Source: Trichobilharzia szidati
Taxonomy: Eukaryota > Platyhelminthes > Trematoda > Strigeidida > Schistosomatidae
Direction of reading: 5' to 3'
Length of the DNA: 64,000 nt
Assembly: GCA_944472155.2 (NCBI GenBank)
Contig: OX235272.1
Location: 89,472,020 to 89,536,019 of the forward strand
In this document: piece by piece, positions 34,031 through 45,479 of the stretch
Position numbering within the stretch: the first letter of the stretch is position 1
Layout of the letters: each line of letters starts with the position of its first letter
The notes under the pieces: generated by a model
What the model was told of the DNA's origin: nothing
Databases searched by the model: none
What the model saw: the letters and a program-made list of their open reading frames with translations, nothing else
Made by a program: the position numbers and the translations under genes

Positions 34031-34599
34031 ATGTGGATGAGGAACAAGGCTGAGTGGAACAAAGGAACAGGTCCAGTCAGCAACTATCGTTTCTCTATTA
34101 TTGATGATTTTGAAATGTAATCTGTCAATATTATTCTTGATTCAATGTAATTTAAAAAAGCATTAATGTCGTTAATAAAAACATTTCTTTAATTATAATT
34201 CCCATTTAAATGTAGAGCCTGGTGAAGAAGAGATTATCGAGAAGAATATTCCTTGTTCATTAATGAGTCTTCGACGTTTATTTCTTTATTTTTTCATATA
34301 GTCGGCGTTTTTGATCAACGAGATATTTGTGAATAGCGGTGGTCCCTCGAAGGATACCATAATCCAGAATTTGTCGTAAAGGTACTGCCGATTTAAGTAC
34401 CTCTGCCAAACATATAATCTTGGTATTTGCATGCTAATTGTTCTGAGTAATGATAATAATAATCAAGTTGGTAACAGAAAGGGTTAAAAATTAATTCATT
34501 TACTTAGATCAAAGCAGACGTCAATCAATTAGTAGACGAAAAAGTCAAATGGGTGTGCCGCATTAGAAGTAATCATAATAACGCAATTCGTCAGTTAAG
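34031..34599. other. Unassigned stretch with a PLE terminal motif
   Basis: GAGCCTGGTGAAGAAGAG near 34214 recurs next to other PLE pieces. Otherwise nothing. Confidence 0.45.
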
Positions 34600-35330
34600 T
34601 ATTAAAAATTATAAGTATAGAATGTTTAATCCTGCTCCTAGGGTTATGGTGGAGACAAGTGGATGACGCTTACACTGTTGAAATCTGAACATATCCCTCA
34701 TTTTTTCACTCATATAAACTCAGTAGTAGACGGAATCCAATTCACTTCTGAATTAGAAAACGAACAAGGTGAGTTGGTCATGCTAGACTGTAGAATAAAA
34801 CGAAAACCCGATGGTGGGTTGGATACTAACATTTGCAGGAAACCGACACACTCTAATAAATACTTAGACTTTAATTCATCCCATTCAGAATCGGTAAAAA
34901 TAGGTCTAGTTAAATGTCTTTACAATCGGGCCAAGAGCCTAACTAGTAAGCCAGAAGATTTAAATAACGAAATCAAACAAATAAAGGAAGTATTACTAGT
35001 GAATAACTACTCGCCAGAATTTATTTAGAAATATATGAAGAAGCATAGAAAAACTAAGATTAGCAATAAAAATGACGAAAATGATATAGACTTCAAAGCC
35101 TCTGTAGTACTGCTGTATAAAGAAGGAACGTCAAAAGGCCTTACGAAGGATTCTCACTGAGGCTGGAATTAGTCGGGGTGTCACTGAAACCAACCAATCA
35201 ACTCTCTCAGAGGTAAACTTTGTCGGCTTAAGGACCGGATAGATAGATCCAATTAAGAAAAACAATATAATTTACCAAATACCGTGTAATCACTGTGAAG
35301 TCAATTACACACTCACTCTTGAAACCAGTA
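34600..35330 (+). mobile_element. Penelope-like element, RT end to pre-endonuclease
   Basis: Near 34650 the YxDD site reads QVDD in one frame and then shifts. LLKSEHIPHFFTHINSV, IQFTSELENEQGELVMLDCR, KRKPDGGLDTNICRKPTHSN and KYLDFNSSHSESVKIGLVKC follow in an intact stretch to 35028, then LLYKEGTSKGL and NNIIYQIPCNHCEVNYT with breaks. Confidence 0.85.
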
Positions 35331-35590
35331 TTTTTGTTGACTATATTTATATATGTGTATACACACATCATTAAATTATTTCATCTCATTTTATCTCATG
35401 TTCTCATTGACCATGCATATTCAAATCCCATCTTATACTTGTTCCACAATACATTTCTGATATGATTCTAATTTGCCTTTACTGGCTATTGTATGCTTAA
35501 ATTAATGGATTTATAATTGTAGAGTCTGAAGAAGAATTTATTGAAATCACAATTGTTCGCTCTAACTATTTTGTTCTGAATAAATTATGG
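35331..35590. other. PLE-associated terminal sequence
   Basis: Includes GTAGAGTCTGAAGAAGAA near 35520, the third copy of the motif seen at 34.2 and 0.97 kb; likely an end of the upstream PLE. Confidence 0.4.
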
Positions 35591-36120
35591 GGATATTCAA
35601 GTTACGAAAAATAACATAATTTACCAAATATCATGCAGTCAATGAATGTGGGGTCAATTACATAGTTGGAACTAATAGACTGGGGTCACTAGATTATTGG
35701 AACATAAACATTTAGCCAGACCTAGAATGATGATTAACCCTGTTAAGTTAAATAACCTAGAAAAAAGCCCAGCCATTGAATTGCATTCATTTGCATGTAA
35801 TCCCAAAATACGGTGAGTGGGACAGGGTGAGAGGATTAAAAAGTAATATGGTTAGGTGTAGATAGAGAGAGGTTAATCACTGAAGCTTTGTTTATCGATT
35901 CAACACCGCACACGTGCAATCGGAATGATGCAACGCCGCCTGTATCGGAGATATGGAAAGTGGCAACAGACAACAAAGGGAAGTTGGAGAGACAGAAAGA
36001 GAGAAAATATATATAAGACAAATTGTGAAAACGTGTAACTAAAATTGATATGAATATGAGCGATAATTTATGCTCGAAACGTCATCGAGTTGCTAATACT
36101 GCATCGTGGTGTGATATTTA
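35591..36120 (+). mobile_element. Penelope-like endonuclease end and terminus
   Basis: Plus strand: a decayed GIY-YIG core, LLEHKHLARPRMMINPVKLN, NLEKSPAIELHSFACNPKIR, then the sequence for RG-LITEALFIDST-like in another frame. The terminus GATATGAATATGAGCGATAA, TTTATGCTCGAAACGTCATC follows. It belongs with 2225-2905 and 25583-26300. Confidence 0.75.
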
Positions 36121-36724
36121 AAATAAACTTATCTAATATGGAACATGTATGGACATATAAATACACATAGGACTGGATATTCTAGGTAACACTTCGTTGT
36201 CATTAAAGTGCAACAGTGGATGGCTAGAATGGGTTATTTGCACAATGGTAGCAAAGAACGTTTTTCTCAATGATCTCGTCAGTCGATTTTTAAGGACTTC
36301 ACGCACGAAGGCAGACTGCATCTTATATTCGGTTTTCATTGCTAGTTATGTCTATATTATGAATTCCAATGCATACTTCGTCACTAACTGACATCAGTTA
36401 GAGAATCATTGAAAACCAAGGTGCATTGAGCAACTGTTTCATTCTAGTTTGGAACTCTTTGGAATCACTAGTCCTTCATTGTTATTTGTAAAAAGCTTGA
36501 TATCTAACTCTGTGTGTATGTGTATGTATGCGTATACTTCATATCGTGCTTTAGTGGTGGCTGTTGCAGAGGAAATTGTAGTCCTACGACGATAAGAATG
36601 TGAAGTAAGATAAAATGGCTATGTGGATATCACTTGTTCATACTCTGAGATAATAACGAAGTGATATTAATATGAGCTATATTTGTAGGCTATTTGCTTT
36701 ATCAGATACAATATAAGTTCTATA
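36121..36724. other. Mostly unassigned; family-D scrap
   Basis: A minus D fragment lies at about 36380-36475 (CTAACTGACATCAGTTAGAG, CAACTGTTTCATTCTAG). The rest is unassigned. Confidence 0.45.
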
Positions 36725-37150
36725 ATTTATTCCTGAAACCAGTTTGGAAATCTTTTGCGCTCAGTCAGCATAAAGAACAAGATTCGAATTTTCAACACAA
36801 ATGGCCAGAAACAATTAGCAAGAAGAAACTCTGCAGTGGGACAAACCAGCCAGGAGCCAGTTGTTCAACAAATATGTAGGAGAAAATGTAGATGGATCGG
36901 GCATACGTTGAGGAGGCCATTGAATGACGTTGCACACAATGCAGGCCGTTGCTGGAGTGGAATCCGAATAGGGAGCGACGAGTGGGTCGTCGGTGCGAGA
37001 TTGACATAGAGAAGATCGTGTGGCGAGGAGGAGATGAGAGATTATGGTCAGTCGTGGAGCTAGCCAGCTGAAGAGGACAGCAGAGAATAGAATAAAGTGG
37101 AGACATGTTGTTGAAGCCTTATGTTCCACTCGGAACCCAAAGCAGTAACA
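36725..37150 (+). mobile_element. RTE-clade 3'-end fragment
   Basis: Plus strand: SIKNKIRIFNTNGQKQL, then RRKCRWIGHTLRRPLNDVAH and NAGRCWSGIRIGSDEW, ending CACTCGGAACCCAAAG. About 100 codons between FNTN and the QEPVVQQ segment are deleted. Confidence 0.85.
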
Positions 37151-38714
37151 CAACTGATAATAAGTGAAGATAGATAGGATGAAAATTAGAGATGAATGGA
37201 ACATGAGTATTCTCTCTGCCGTCACCTAGTGATCAGCACTTAAAAAGCATCAGCTAACATCACTGTTTGTTGGAACCGTTTACAATAAATTGCAGCACCT
37301 CTTCAGTCTTAGGTCTCCTTATGTGTGTCGACCAAAACCAAATTACTCTGGCTTCAACGCAGAAAACCAGTCGATGTGCTCTTTTGCATAGCTAATCAAA
37401 CTTCCGCCAGTGACTCACTGTCCCAAAATGTCCCGATTCTAGCAAAAAGACACTTAGATGCAATAAAATCTGCGGTACTACTTAACAGTAATAATAATAA
37501 AACGCAAAATCACCTCAAAAAGCCAATAGGCAGCTGTACAGTCCAGGAACTTCCTTAGTTTCAAATAAGTACTGTACAACAAAATTAGTTAATCAAAAAA
37601 TCAGCTATAAAAACATTTGACAATCAAATAGAATATTCCTAATAAGGTAAAACCAAACACACAAAACACGTTTCCCACTGACAATCCAAGGTCAAATAGC
37701 CTCCCCAGAATAGCCTTAAATTCATTCAAGCAAAACAGCATTCATAAATCAACACGTTATCCTCAACAGCCCACCATCATCCAGTAACAAAGAGAAACTT
37801 TGAGAACAGAAAGAAATGAACCACAAACAAAGACCAGCAATAAGGATTAAATCAAAAGAAGATATGTACATTCTTGAACGCTGATACATAGGCCAAGGAG
37901 AAAAATGATTATAATTGCACAATTAGATGAAGGATTAAAATAAGCAGTTAAACTGTAAATAGATTGTTCCAGAGGGGTTTTCATGCACTTGTTCCGCTAC
38001 ACTATGTACCAACTTTCATTCCATTGAAGTCAGACCTTTGTTTTCTTCTTGCAGGGAGTGATATACACAGTTCTACAGGTTTTCTTTTGCTGTTATTTTC
38101 CCAACGTTTACCAAAACAGGAAGTAATATGGCAACTGCCTAAATATGCACTTGTATTTAGTAATTAGTAAAGTCTCTTCTTGTTTCTACCAGAAGTTTCT
38201 TGTAGCAAGGAATAACCTTAATGCTAGTCAAGTCATCAGTGGTTTCTAAAAAGATGTTGACTGAACAAGTCTTCAGTCTTCTTCCCCTGAAATAATACCC
38301 TTAAATTTGTCAAATGGGTCACTGGCTGCCATTGTTTAAGTGAATAAAGATAAACAGAAATATAGTCAAGTCATCTAACCCGATACGATGGTTTTCTATA
38401 AATGGATCTAATTATCTTGTGCTACATCAGTCCAGAAATGCTACTTCATTAAAGTTGAATTCAGTCTCTTTAGAAAAACAATATTCTTACCTACATTGTC
38501 CACATCTAAATCAATGCGTATAGAAATGACTAATATATCATCGAAGTATTTGGGCTTCCATGTTGTGAGTAAACTTGTGGTACTGATTGCATTTACTCCT
38601 AACAATCATAAGAACAAAAATTACCTTCACACTACAGAAAAGATTTATCAATGTAGATATTTTTCTTTCTTTCACTCGATTGCGTTCTCAGTGAAAGATA
38701 GGGAGTCGGGCTTA
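37151..38714. other. Unassigned stretch including an A+C-skewed segment
   Basis: 37270-37920 is strikingly poor in G and T on the plus strand compared with its surroundings. The rest shows no feature. Confidence 0.45.
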
Positions 38715-39107
38715 AATCTCTGCAGGTTCAGAAGAAGTAGTGTTGTTTTACGGGGTAAAGAATTTCGAGTTTGCGACCACATCTCAAATCCATCAGGCCA
38801 GCGTACAGGCAGGCACTCCAGTACAAAGCCAGGTGCCTGATGGAGAGCAAACCCGTGAATGGCAAGCCAAACTGGATCGCTTAAATCTTGAGATGGATGG
38901 GAAACCTATTGCGAATCTCGAACCGCTATACTCCAGTGCAAAGTTCTACGTTAAAATTCAGCCAGTCAGTTTTACGGAGTAGTGTTGCTAGCCTCATGTC
39001 CAACCTTCCCTCATTTCCCAACCTACTACCAGCTTTGAGGAGTTTTGGATTAAGTTGGCTGGGAATCAAACCAGGGCCACGTGCTTGGCTGGCAGTCAGG
39101 CATTCTT
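38715..39107 (-). repeat. SINE family B interrupted by a 215-bp insertion
   Basis: Minus-strand B sequence (AATCCAAAACTCCTCAAAGC, GGTTGGACATGAGGCTAGC) runs from 39107 to 38978. It is interrupted and resumes at about 38753. The insertion is flanked by GTTTTACGG at 38745-38753 and 38969-38977. Confidence 0.65.
38754..38968 (+). other. Unidentified coding-like insertion with 9-bp flanking repeats
   Basis: GC content is visibly higher than around it, and one plus frame is open through the whole insertion: VKNFEFATTSQIHQASVQAG, then PDGEQTREWQAKLDRLN and GKPIANLEPLYSSAKFYVKI. Composition (Gln, Pro, Glu, few Asn/Lys runs) is unlike chance frames here. I do not recognise it. It could be a non-autonomous transposon carrying captured coding sequence, a retrocopy piece or foreign DNA. 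Confidence 0.4.
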
Positions 39108-39970
39108 GATATGAAACGCTGACAGTGTTTATGTAAGCTAGTCAACTACACAAATTGTTTACTAAATATTGATGCTCTAAGTTTCACCAAACTGTTGGCA
39201 GATGTAATTTCTTAGATATACTCAGTCTACTTATAAGTAGTATAACTGATATTCAAAAGATTTTAGTAAGTCCACGAGGGATGAGATAACCAATAAACAT
39301 CTAAAGAAGATCGAATACTCATACAAGTAATGCTCGATTTGATTTTTAAAACGGTATCATAGATATTACAGGAACCATAGAAGCACATCAGTCCATACAG
39401 GTTTTGTTCACGAGTAAAAATAAAGTTGCTATTCTGCCATTTAGAGGGGTTTAATCATAGAGCATCTGATGAAGATTATTGATCAGGTATTTATAGAAAA
39501 CTATTCAGGTTGTCAGCAGGCTTAATGAAATTAGCTTCAAAAGAATATGAAAGGTAACGCATACACTTTCTTTTCATCATATTAAATCGTATAAATTACA
39601 GGAAAGGGTGCATTTGAGCATTTTGTGGATAATTCGGCTTACTCAGCACATTTTAAAAGTATTTTGTCCTGTATACGTTTCCATTTGTTTGTAAACAAAT
39701 GCGTGACAAATATGATGAAGAGCGGTATGTAAATGCTCAATATGGTACCCTGTAATCGCTACACCTGAAATTTCATCTAAATAAGTATTTCCCTCTGGTA
39801 CTTTGGTACTCATGGAAGAAGTATTAGATAGCAGAAATACAATCCTAATCAATGGAATGATGAAGACTTATAGAAAACAACGTGGTGAATAACCATAGCC
39901 ACTGACCTGGTTCTGCAGTTACACATCTATATATATAATCAAAAGATTAAGAGTAGGACATTAAATCTAA
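39108..39970. other. Unassigned stretch
   Basis: Nothing recognised. Confidence 0.35.
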
Positions 39971-39971
39971 G

Positions 39972-40200
39972 TTATGCGTTAGTGGTTGCAAGTAAGGATG
40001 CTCATCAGCCACATAGGAGATTTTGGTTCCATTTCCAACTGATGCACTGCTAAACCTCGCCGAGCCGGTAGTAAGTCATAAGAGGAAGGAAGGTTAGGAG
40101 TGGGGCTAGTGACTTCATACCGTGAAAAATCAACATTATCGCCATTAAGAACTCGAGGCTTGAAGTCTTATGTTTCACGAGGGAATAAAAGAATGAAAAA
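39972..40200 (+). repeat. SINE family B, diverged
   Basis: Head TATGCGTTAGTGGTTGCAAG, body AAGGAAGGTTAGGAGTGGGG and TCGAGGCTTGAAGTCTTATG, end TTTCACGAGGGAATAAAAG. Confidence 0.75.
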
Positions 40201-40329
40201 TGGATCTGAGTCTAAATGTAATTTCATCCCAATTTTTTTAAAAGCAACTATCACTCGGGTTGTTCAGTTAATGCCTATCTCGTATTAATACCATATAATC
40301 CTTTACAATACTAAGATTTAAATGACTTT

Positions 40330-40590
40330 TACTTTTGATCGTGATGTGACATCAGTTAGAGAACTATTAGAAAACCAGTGAGTACTGGACAGTTGTTTCG
40401 TCCCAGTATGGAACTTTTCAGCACTGGTTAGTTGTCGTGACCTAAGTGTCCTGGGTTGGAACTCCAGTGGGTACGTACTTCTGAAGAGCTCCAAAACTAG
40501 GATGGAACAGTTGTTCATTATCCACTAGTTTTCAAATGGTTCTCTAACTAATTTCAGCTCGTTACCAAACTTGAGACGAATCCAAATCCT
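40330..40590. repeat. Family-D repeats joined head-to-head in the ribozyme
   Basis: The minus part (40330-40424) contains CCAGTGCTGAAAAGTTCC, GGGACGAAACAACTGTCC, AGTACTCAC; it stops there and the plus copy begins (40424-40590) with TCCTGGGTTGGAACTCCAG, TACTTCTGAAGAGCTCC and AGGATGGAACAG. Core CTGAAGA is intact in the plus copy, but GAAA is GGAA. Confidence 0.75.
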
Positions 40591-41274
40591 ACAAACTAAA
40601 TCTTAAATAAACGTTTTAGTTAAAATAATTTCTCAAGTATGTTATATATTTACATTTACAGTAACTTATGTCAGTATTAGCCTGTTAGCACCTGAAGAAA
40701 AGTTTCGAAATAAAAATTTAAATCTTTTTTAATCCTGCAGATATATTTGTTATTACTTTGTTGAAAGTCAGCATGACTTATTACCAGTTTTCATTTAGAT
40801 GGAAAAGAAATCACTTCAGTAAGTTGATGTAGTATAAAATATATTACAGCTCGAGTCATATTTATGTTAGATTGTGGTGGCGAAAAAATGCGATTCTTCA
40901 GGTGTTCTTTTCATCATCAGAGAACACATACTACTGAAAGGTATCTTCTTTTAACTCAAAGTGAACTGGACAAGATTTTGTTCTGATACCATATTTTGCT
41001 GAGGCGATCTCAATCAAAATATTAAAAACGAATCTATGTATGTAGAAAGAGAGTTAAAGGGACAGTGACGAATCTTGCTTTACCTCAGTTATGAAATTCA
41101 CGTAACAAAGTATAGAACTTTATTAAGTCATGTATTCTCCTACACTTTCTATCTTTGGGAATTTCTATTCTATTTCATCTGAACGTTACTCACGCGACTC
41201 CTTTTTGCTATTGTAGTTACAAAACCTATTGTGCATTATTATTCTCCTCCTATTCAGACTATGTTTCTATCCAA
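40591..41274. other. Unassigned stretch
   Basis: Nothing recognised. Confidence 0.35.
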
Positions 41275-41545
41275 AGCAATGGATTTAATTGTCCTACAAA
41301 CAGTCGTTGCGGACATGAGTTCCTTCAAGATTGAAGATACGCGTTGCTGACTGGTGAGTTCCAGCAAGCACGAAACCTAGGCCCAAGACTTCCTGCCATC
41401 TGCCTTAAAACCATTTAACAACAACTCAGTATGCACCATGATGCCAAGACTTGGCCATATCGCAAACTTGGCTGATAGAATTCAGTCTTAACCAAACAAA
41501 GGACTAGGCGAATGAGACCAGTCACTACTTAGTGCTCGATCAAAA
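41275..41545 (+). repeat. Family-E repeat, ribozyme and 3' segment
   Basis: GTTGCTGACTGGTGAGTTCC, AGCAAGCACGAAACCTAGGC, then CTTCCTGCCATCTGCC and the 3' segment to TTAGTGCTCGATC. GAAA intact; stem III almost ACCTAGGT; core is CTGGTGA (A to G). Confidence 0.75.
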
Positions 41546-41866
41546 TAGACAGTTCATTTACATCTTAATGATTTAACAACTTACAGCATTCCAGACTTAT
41601 GTTATTCTTCATAGTTTCTATCAATTACTCCTTGTCATCGCGAAAAAAGTATGTTCAAATCTTTAGCATAATATACGTATCTTTGTATCATTCAGGCTTT
41701 ATATAGACAGTTAAGAAGAATCCATTGAAATAATAAAAGATGAGCTCATATTATCGCGGTATATTTTTCGTTCCTGCTTTGCTCAAATTTTCGGTAATGG
41801 GAAGAACCACATCAACTTTTTACATGACATGTAATTTAGATATTCACTTAAATATTCTGTCCCACA

Positions 41867-42100
41867 GTGCGTCGGTGGCACAGAGGTAGAATGCTAGCCG
41901 ACTACGCATATGGTTCGAAGTTCGATCCCCGCCAGAGCTCCTTTACCTTGCTAAGCCAGTAATAAGACTGGTAAAGAGGAAAGGTTGGGAGTGAGGCTAG
42001 CTAGCAACCCCATCCCGTAAAAATAAACACCACTGCTACCGAAACTTCATAGTTACCCTATGTTCCTCTAGGAATTAAAGGATACAATAATAATAATATA
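41867..42100 (+). repeat. SINE family B
   Basis: Head GTGCGTCGGTGGCACAGAGG, B-box AAGTTCGATCCCCGCC (a few bases missing after it), body AGGTTGGGAGTGAGGCTAGC, end TCTAGGAATTAAAGGATACA with AATAATAAT tail. It truncates the end of the LTR at 42101. Confidence 0.85.
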
Positions 42101-42327
42101 TTAGAATCACAATTTGCACATATCTTCGATATTGTGCTACTTTTGTCTCCTGTACTGTGCTTCTTGTTTTCCTTTTATCTTTTATGTGTTATTCTACGAG
42201 AATCGTACATTTCTTCTCTTCATCACTAAATCCATCCCTCTGCTAGTCTACAATCTTGCGGATGATATACATATTTACATCTGCACCTACATACTACTTA
42301 TTAGCCTTATCAGTAGCCACGCCACGC
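42101..42327 (-). mobile_element. LTR, truncated
   Basis: Minus strand: GCGTGGCGTGGCTACTGATA, then AAATATGTATATCATCC and CACAATATCGAAGATATGTG. Similar over its length to the LTRs at 60152-60445 and 60713-60997. It lies downstream, in the minus sense, of the Gag-protease sequence, so is likely its 3' LTR. Confidence 0.7.
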
Positions 42328-42835
42328 TTATATTATTCTCTGGCTGATCGTATAATGTTATTCTCTAAGTGGGACAATTCAGAGGTGTAATCTCTATGGT
42401 TGGTTGTTTAAGATGGAATAATCAGTAGAAATTTTAGGAGGGTGGGGAGTGAACTCTTTTCTGCTTGTTTTGATGAATTTTGCGCGACTGATTTTATCAA
42501 CAGGTTTTGTAAACACTGTCTACATGCTTAGTCTGAGTAAATATTTGGTCGGAAGATGTTTTTTATGTTGCCTATCTATTGATAGACAACATATTGGGTG
42601 GCGTCAGTTCTTCTTGTTGTGATTACATAAACACTATTGTCAAATTCTTATAAACATCCTTTCGTGAAAAATATTATTTCCAAATATGAGCAAGGAGTTG
42701 TTGTACTAACATTTTCGTGATCGTTCTAAGGAAACAGTACCAGTGATTTGCTTAAAAATTTGGATTATGTCGCATGAAAAAGGAATGATTAGCAGAAACC
42801 CTTATGACTCAAGTACTCAAGGTTTAGTATATAGT
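42328..42835. other. Unassigned stretch between Gag-protease and LTR
   Basis: No RT or integrase motif is visible; those parts of the LTR element are deleted or unrecognisable. Confidence 0.4.
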
Positions 42836-43992
42836 TTATTTTGAAATTATAATCACAACCCAGTGATGTTTTGCTAAAATATAGGGAAGTCGAGAAGTTG
42901 TGATCACTGATGATGTATCAGCCTGTGACCGCACTAGATGACCATTTGCATAGACGCTTATAAAATTTTGACAGTCAGGTATGTAAACATATGAAGCGGC
43001 TATGAGACTGGGAGATTTACCTACTGATTTGGAACAGGATCTTCGGCCATCATTTGGGGGATGAACCCCAGTGAGTGTCGTTGTATTTGTCACTGGTAAA
43101 ATGCCTTCTTTATGTCCAACAACATTACAGTCTTGACATTTATTGAGATTATACGGACAAGAAATGACGGAATGCTAAGCATCACAATGCCAGCAAGATG
43201 ATGGGGCTTTCTTCGTTGTGCATCAGTTGTTATCTCATGAGTAACTGGGACGTTGAACAGTCGAAGTAGGATGAGGAGAGGTCTAGTCAGGATTTAATGA
43301 GAATCCGGAGAATCACATGTACTTTATGACCACCCTGGTATTCGGAATGGACTTAACTCGTTTCATGCTGGGGAGTGGTCAGTCGAAGATATCCAGCAGA
43401 TAGGTCCTTTAATAGCAAATGTTGGATTGTACTCTGAAAGTTTAAGCAACCTCATTTCAATGTCAACAAACTTTGGTGACTGTAGACTGCAGATGAGTAT
43501 TGGTGCTTTTAACTGATCGTCCGTCAAAAATTTTAATTTAACTCGCTAACACTGATGGTCGACCATACCAACGTGCGTCATAAAATTATCATTTTCACTC
43601 ATGATCAGTTGACACCACAATATCTAAAATTAAAGAGGGATGAGTGATCACTAAAGTATTGTCTTAATGTCTGCAGTGTGGCGTTAGAAATGCGGTTGCG
43701 TGGGTTTTGTGGCAAAATTATACAGTAGTATTGATCAAATTTAGATGGATCCAACCTTCAAAGTAGGAGATGCACTTTTCAGGAATCACCTTGGCCAGCA
43801 GAATCTATCCTGAAATTGTCTTCATATCTCCTTAACCAAGTATCAAATGTAACATTGACATCAGGATAATAGTGGAATTCAGTAATAGTATTAGCAATCG
43901 AATCCACACAAGGGGCTATCACAGCCGGAGTGGCTTGGGATGATTCGACACTAGAAACTTCTGAGTGAATGAGCAACTGGATAATTTTCATT
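42836..43992 (-). mobile_element. Decayed LTR-retrotransposon Gag and protease
   Basis: Minus strand: ITEFHYYPDVNVTFDTWLRR and YEDNFRIDSAGQ (Gag), then a broken capsid-like stretch, cysteine/histidine spacing of zinc knuckles (CWHCDA, CQDCNVVGHKEG), then SVYANGHLVRSQADTSSVIT. The last resembles an aspartic protease, with active-site D-T-G/A replaced by D-T-S-S. Stops and frameshifts throughout. The element is Gypsy-like in layout; I cannot name the family. Confidence 0.7.
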
Positions 43993-44009
43993 TAAAGTAT
44001 TATGGATGC

Positions 44010-44255
44010 TTACCAAACCTTCCTTCCTTCATTCATTTGAATTCCTAGTGGAACATAGGGCTTTAAGCTTGGAGCTATGAAGTTTCAGTATCAGTGGTGT
44101 GTTTTACGAGATGGGGTCGCTAGCCTCACGCCCAACCTACACCCTTTACCGGGCTTAGTACTGGCTAAGCGAGGTGTAGAAGTGAGTCGCCAGGTAGTCG
44201 AAACCTAGACCACACGCATGGTTGGCAAGCATTCTACGACTCAACCACCGTGAAC
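44010..44255 (-). repeat. SINE family B
   Basis: Minus strand: GTTCACGGTGGTTGAGTCG, ACCATGCGTGTGGTC, AGGTTTCGACTACC, body GGGCGTGAGGCTAGCGACC and end TATGTTCCACTAGGAATTCA with an A/GAA-rich tail. Confidence 0.8.
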
Positions 44256-44351
44256 ATTTACTAACTCACAGAATTCTTATATTATTCATAGTAGTTAGAA
44301 AAACAATCTAGTCTGAAATATAGAAACACTTTTTATTTATTCATTTTTTAT

Positions 44352-45006
44352 TTAAATATTAGGCAAATGAATTGTAGTCTTAGACTTTTGATTCAGTTGA
44401 CTATATTGTTGTTTAAATGAATGTTCATCCGTATTTTGGCGCGTAAAACGTGCAGGGATATGTAACGGTGAATAAGACGACAAATTTAATAATGATTTGT
44501 AATAATTTTCATTTGGAAGGTCTGTTGTGCTTAAAAGTGATGCATTCGTAGTTGTAGTACTTGTTGTGACGGTTGAAGTTGGAGGCACTAAGGTTGAACC
44601 ATTTGTTGTCGTTGTAGTTAGTAGTTGTTGTTGTTGTAGTCATAGAAACTGCTTGTGCTACATTCGGCATAGAAACGGACAAGTGGTAAATTCCTTGACC
44701 AGTAGATTTACCAGTCAATGAACCCAATGAAATTGCTGTTAGTGATAAATTAGGGTGTGTTGTATAACTGTTAGGATGAAGTTGTAAGTTATGATTACTC
44801 TGATTAGTTTGTGTATGATTTACCAGAACAGGCTTGATGAATGATACTTGCCCATGTGTTCGTGAATCGCTGTAGGTGTTACTGTTATTCATTGAAGTAG
44901 CTGTAGAAGTGATGCCTGCAGTGGTATTAGCAGTAGGAATAGTAGAATTCAAGTTGGTTACTGGAGTACGGTAAAGTGTTCGAAAGGTTGAAATTGATGG
45001 AAGCTG
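44352..45006 (-). CDS. CDKL-like kinase, Ser/Thr/Asn-rich last exon (possible frameshift)
   Basis: The minus-strand acceptor ACGTTTTTAG precedes QLPSISTFRTLYRTPVTNLN in phase 0, matching the phase-0 donor at 50730. The frame is rich in Ser, Thr and Asn and includes GQGIYHLSVSMPNVAQ. It enters an ACA-type Thr repeat near 44600-44640. Without a shift it stops at 44509 after an unconvincing tail. In the neighbouring frame, coding-like sequence continues (TTTTNGSTLVPPTST, later LHIPARFTRQNTDEHSF) to a stop at 44352. So either the repeat has a one-base indel (real or assembly) or the protein ends at 44509. No domain is recognised. Decayed SINE-B and LTR sequences begin about 100 bp downstream. Confidence 0.65.
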
Positions 45007-45186
45007 CTAAAAACGTCAAAGTATAATAATTGAGAACTTAGTGTGGTAAAAAGTAAATACTACTGCGTAGGTAAAAATGGCCATTAAAATATAAATTCAT
45101 CTTTCCTATTCACAAAATTAAATAAATTTGCAGGAAAATGAGGAAAACACTTTTCTTGAGTGAATAGTCTTACGTGATATTCGGTA

Positions 45187-45330
45187 TTATTATTATTGTT
45201 CCTTTGGGTTCCGAGTGGAATATACGGATTTAACAGAACATCTTTATTTCACCTTGTTCTGTGCAGTCCTTTTTAGATGGCCCATTGAGTGATCACACGA
45301 TCCCATCTATGTCACCCTGTTACATGGTAT
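45187..45330 (-). mobile_element. RTE-clade 3'-terminal scrap
   Basis: Shared 3' terminus (TATATTCCACTCGGAACCCA, AATAATAATA tail) and about 100 bases of C-terminal sequence. Confidence 0.65.
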
Positions 45331-45479
45331 GAGACAGATAAATTCAAGTCGTCTCCATTTGCTTACAGATGATTACTCAACCTTATCTGTCCACATATCT
45401 TGAAGGGTTTATCGATCAAATATTCACCCTTCGATGGATTCTGTAACATGTGCATACTTGCTACAGCTTAACAGTTGTC

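Noticed and set aside
36815..37225. 136-codon minus frame as a gene
   Set aside because: It is the antisense of an RTE C-terminus; the same antisense frames occur at 16.1, 24.7, 55.4 and 63.4 kb.
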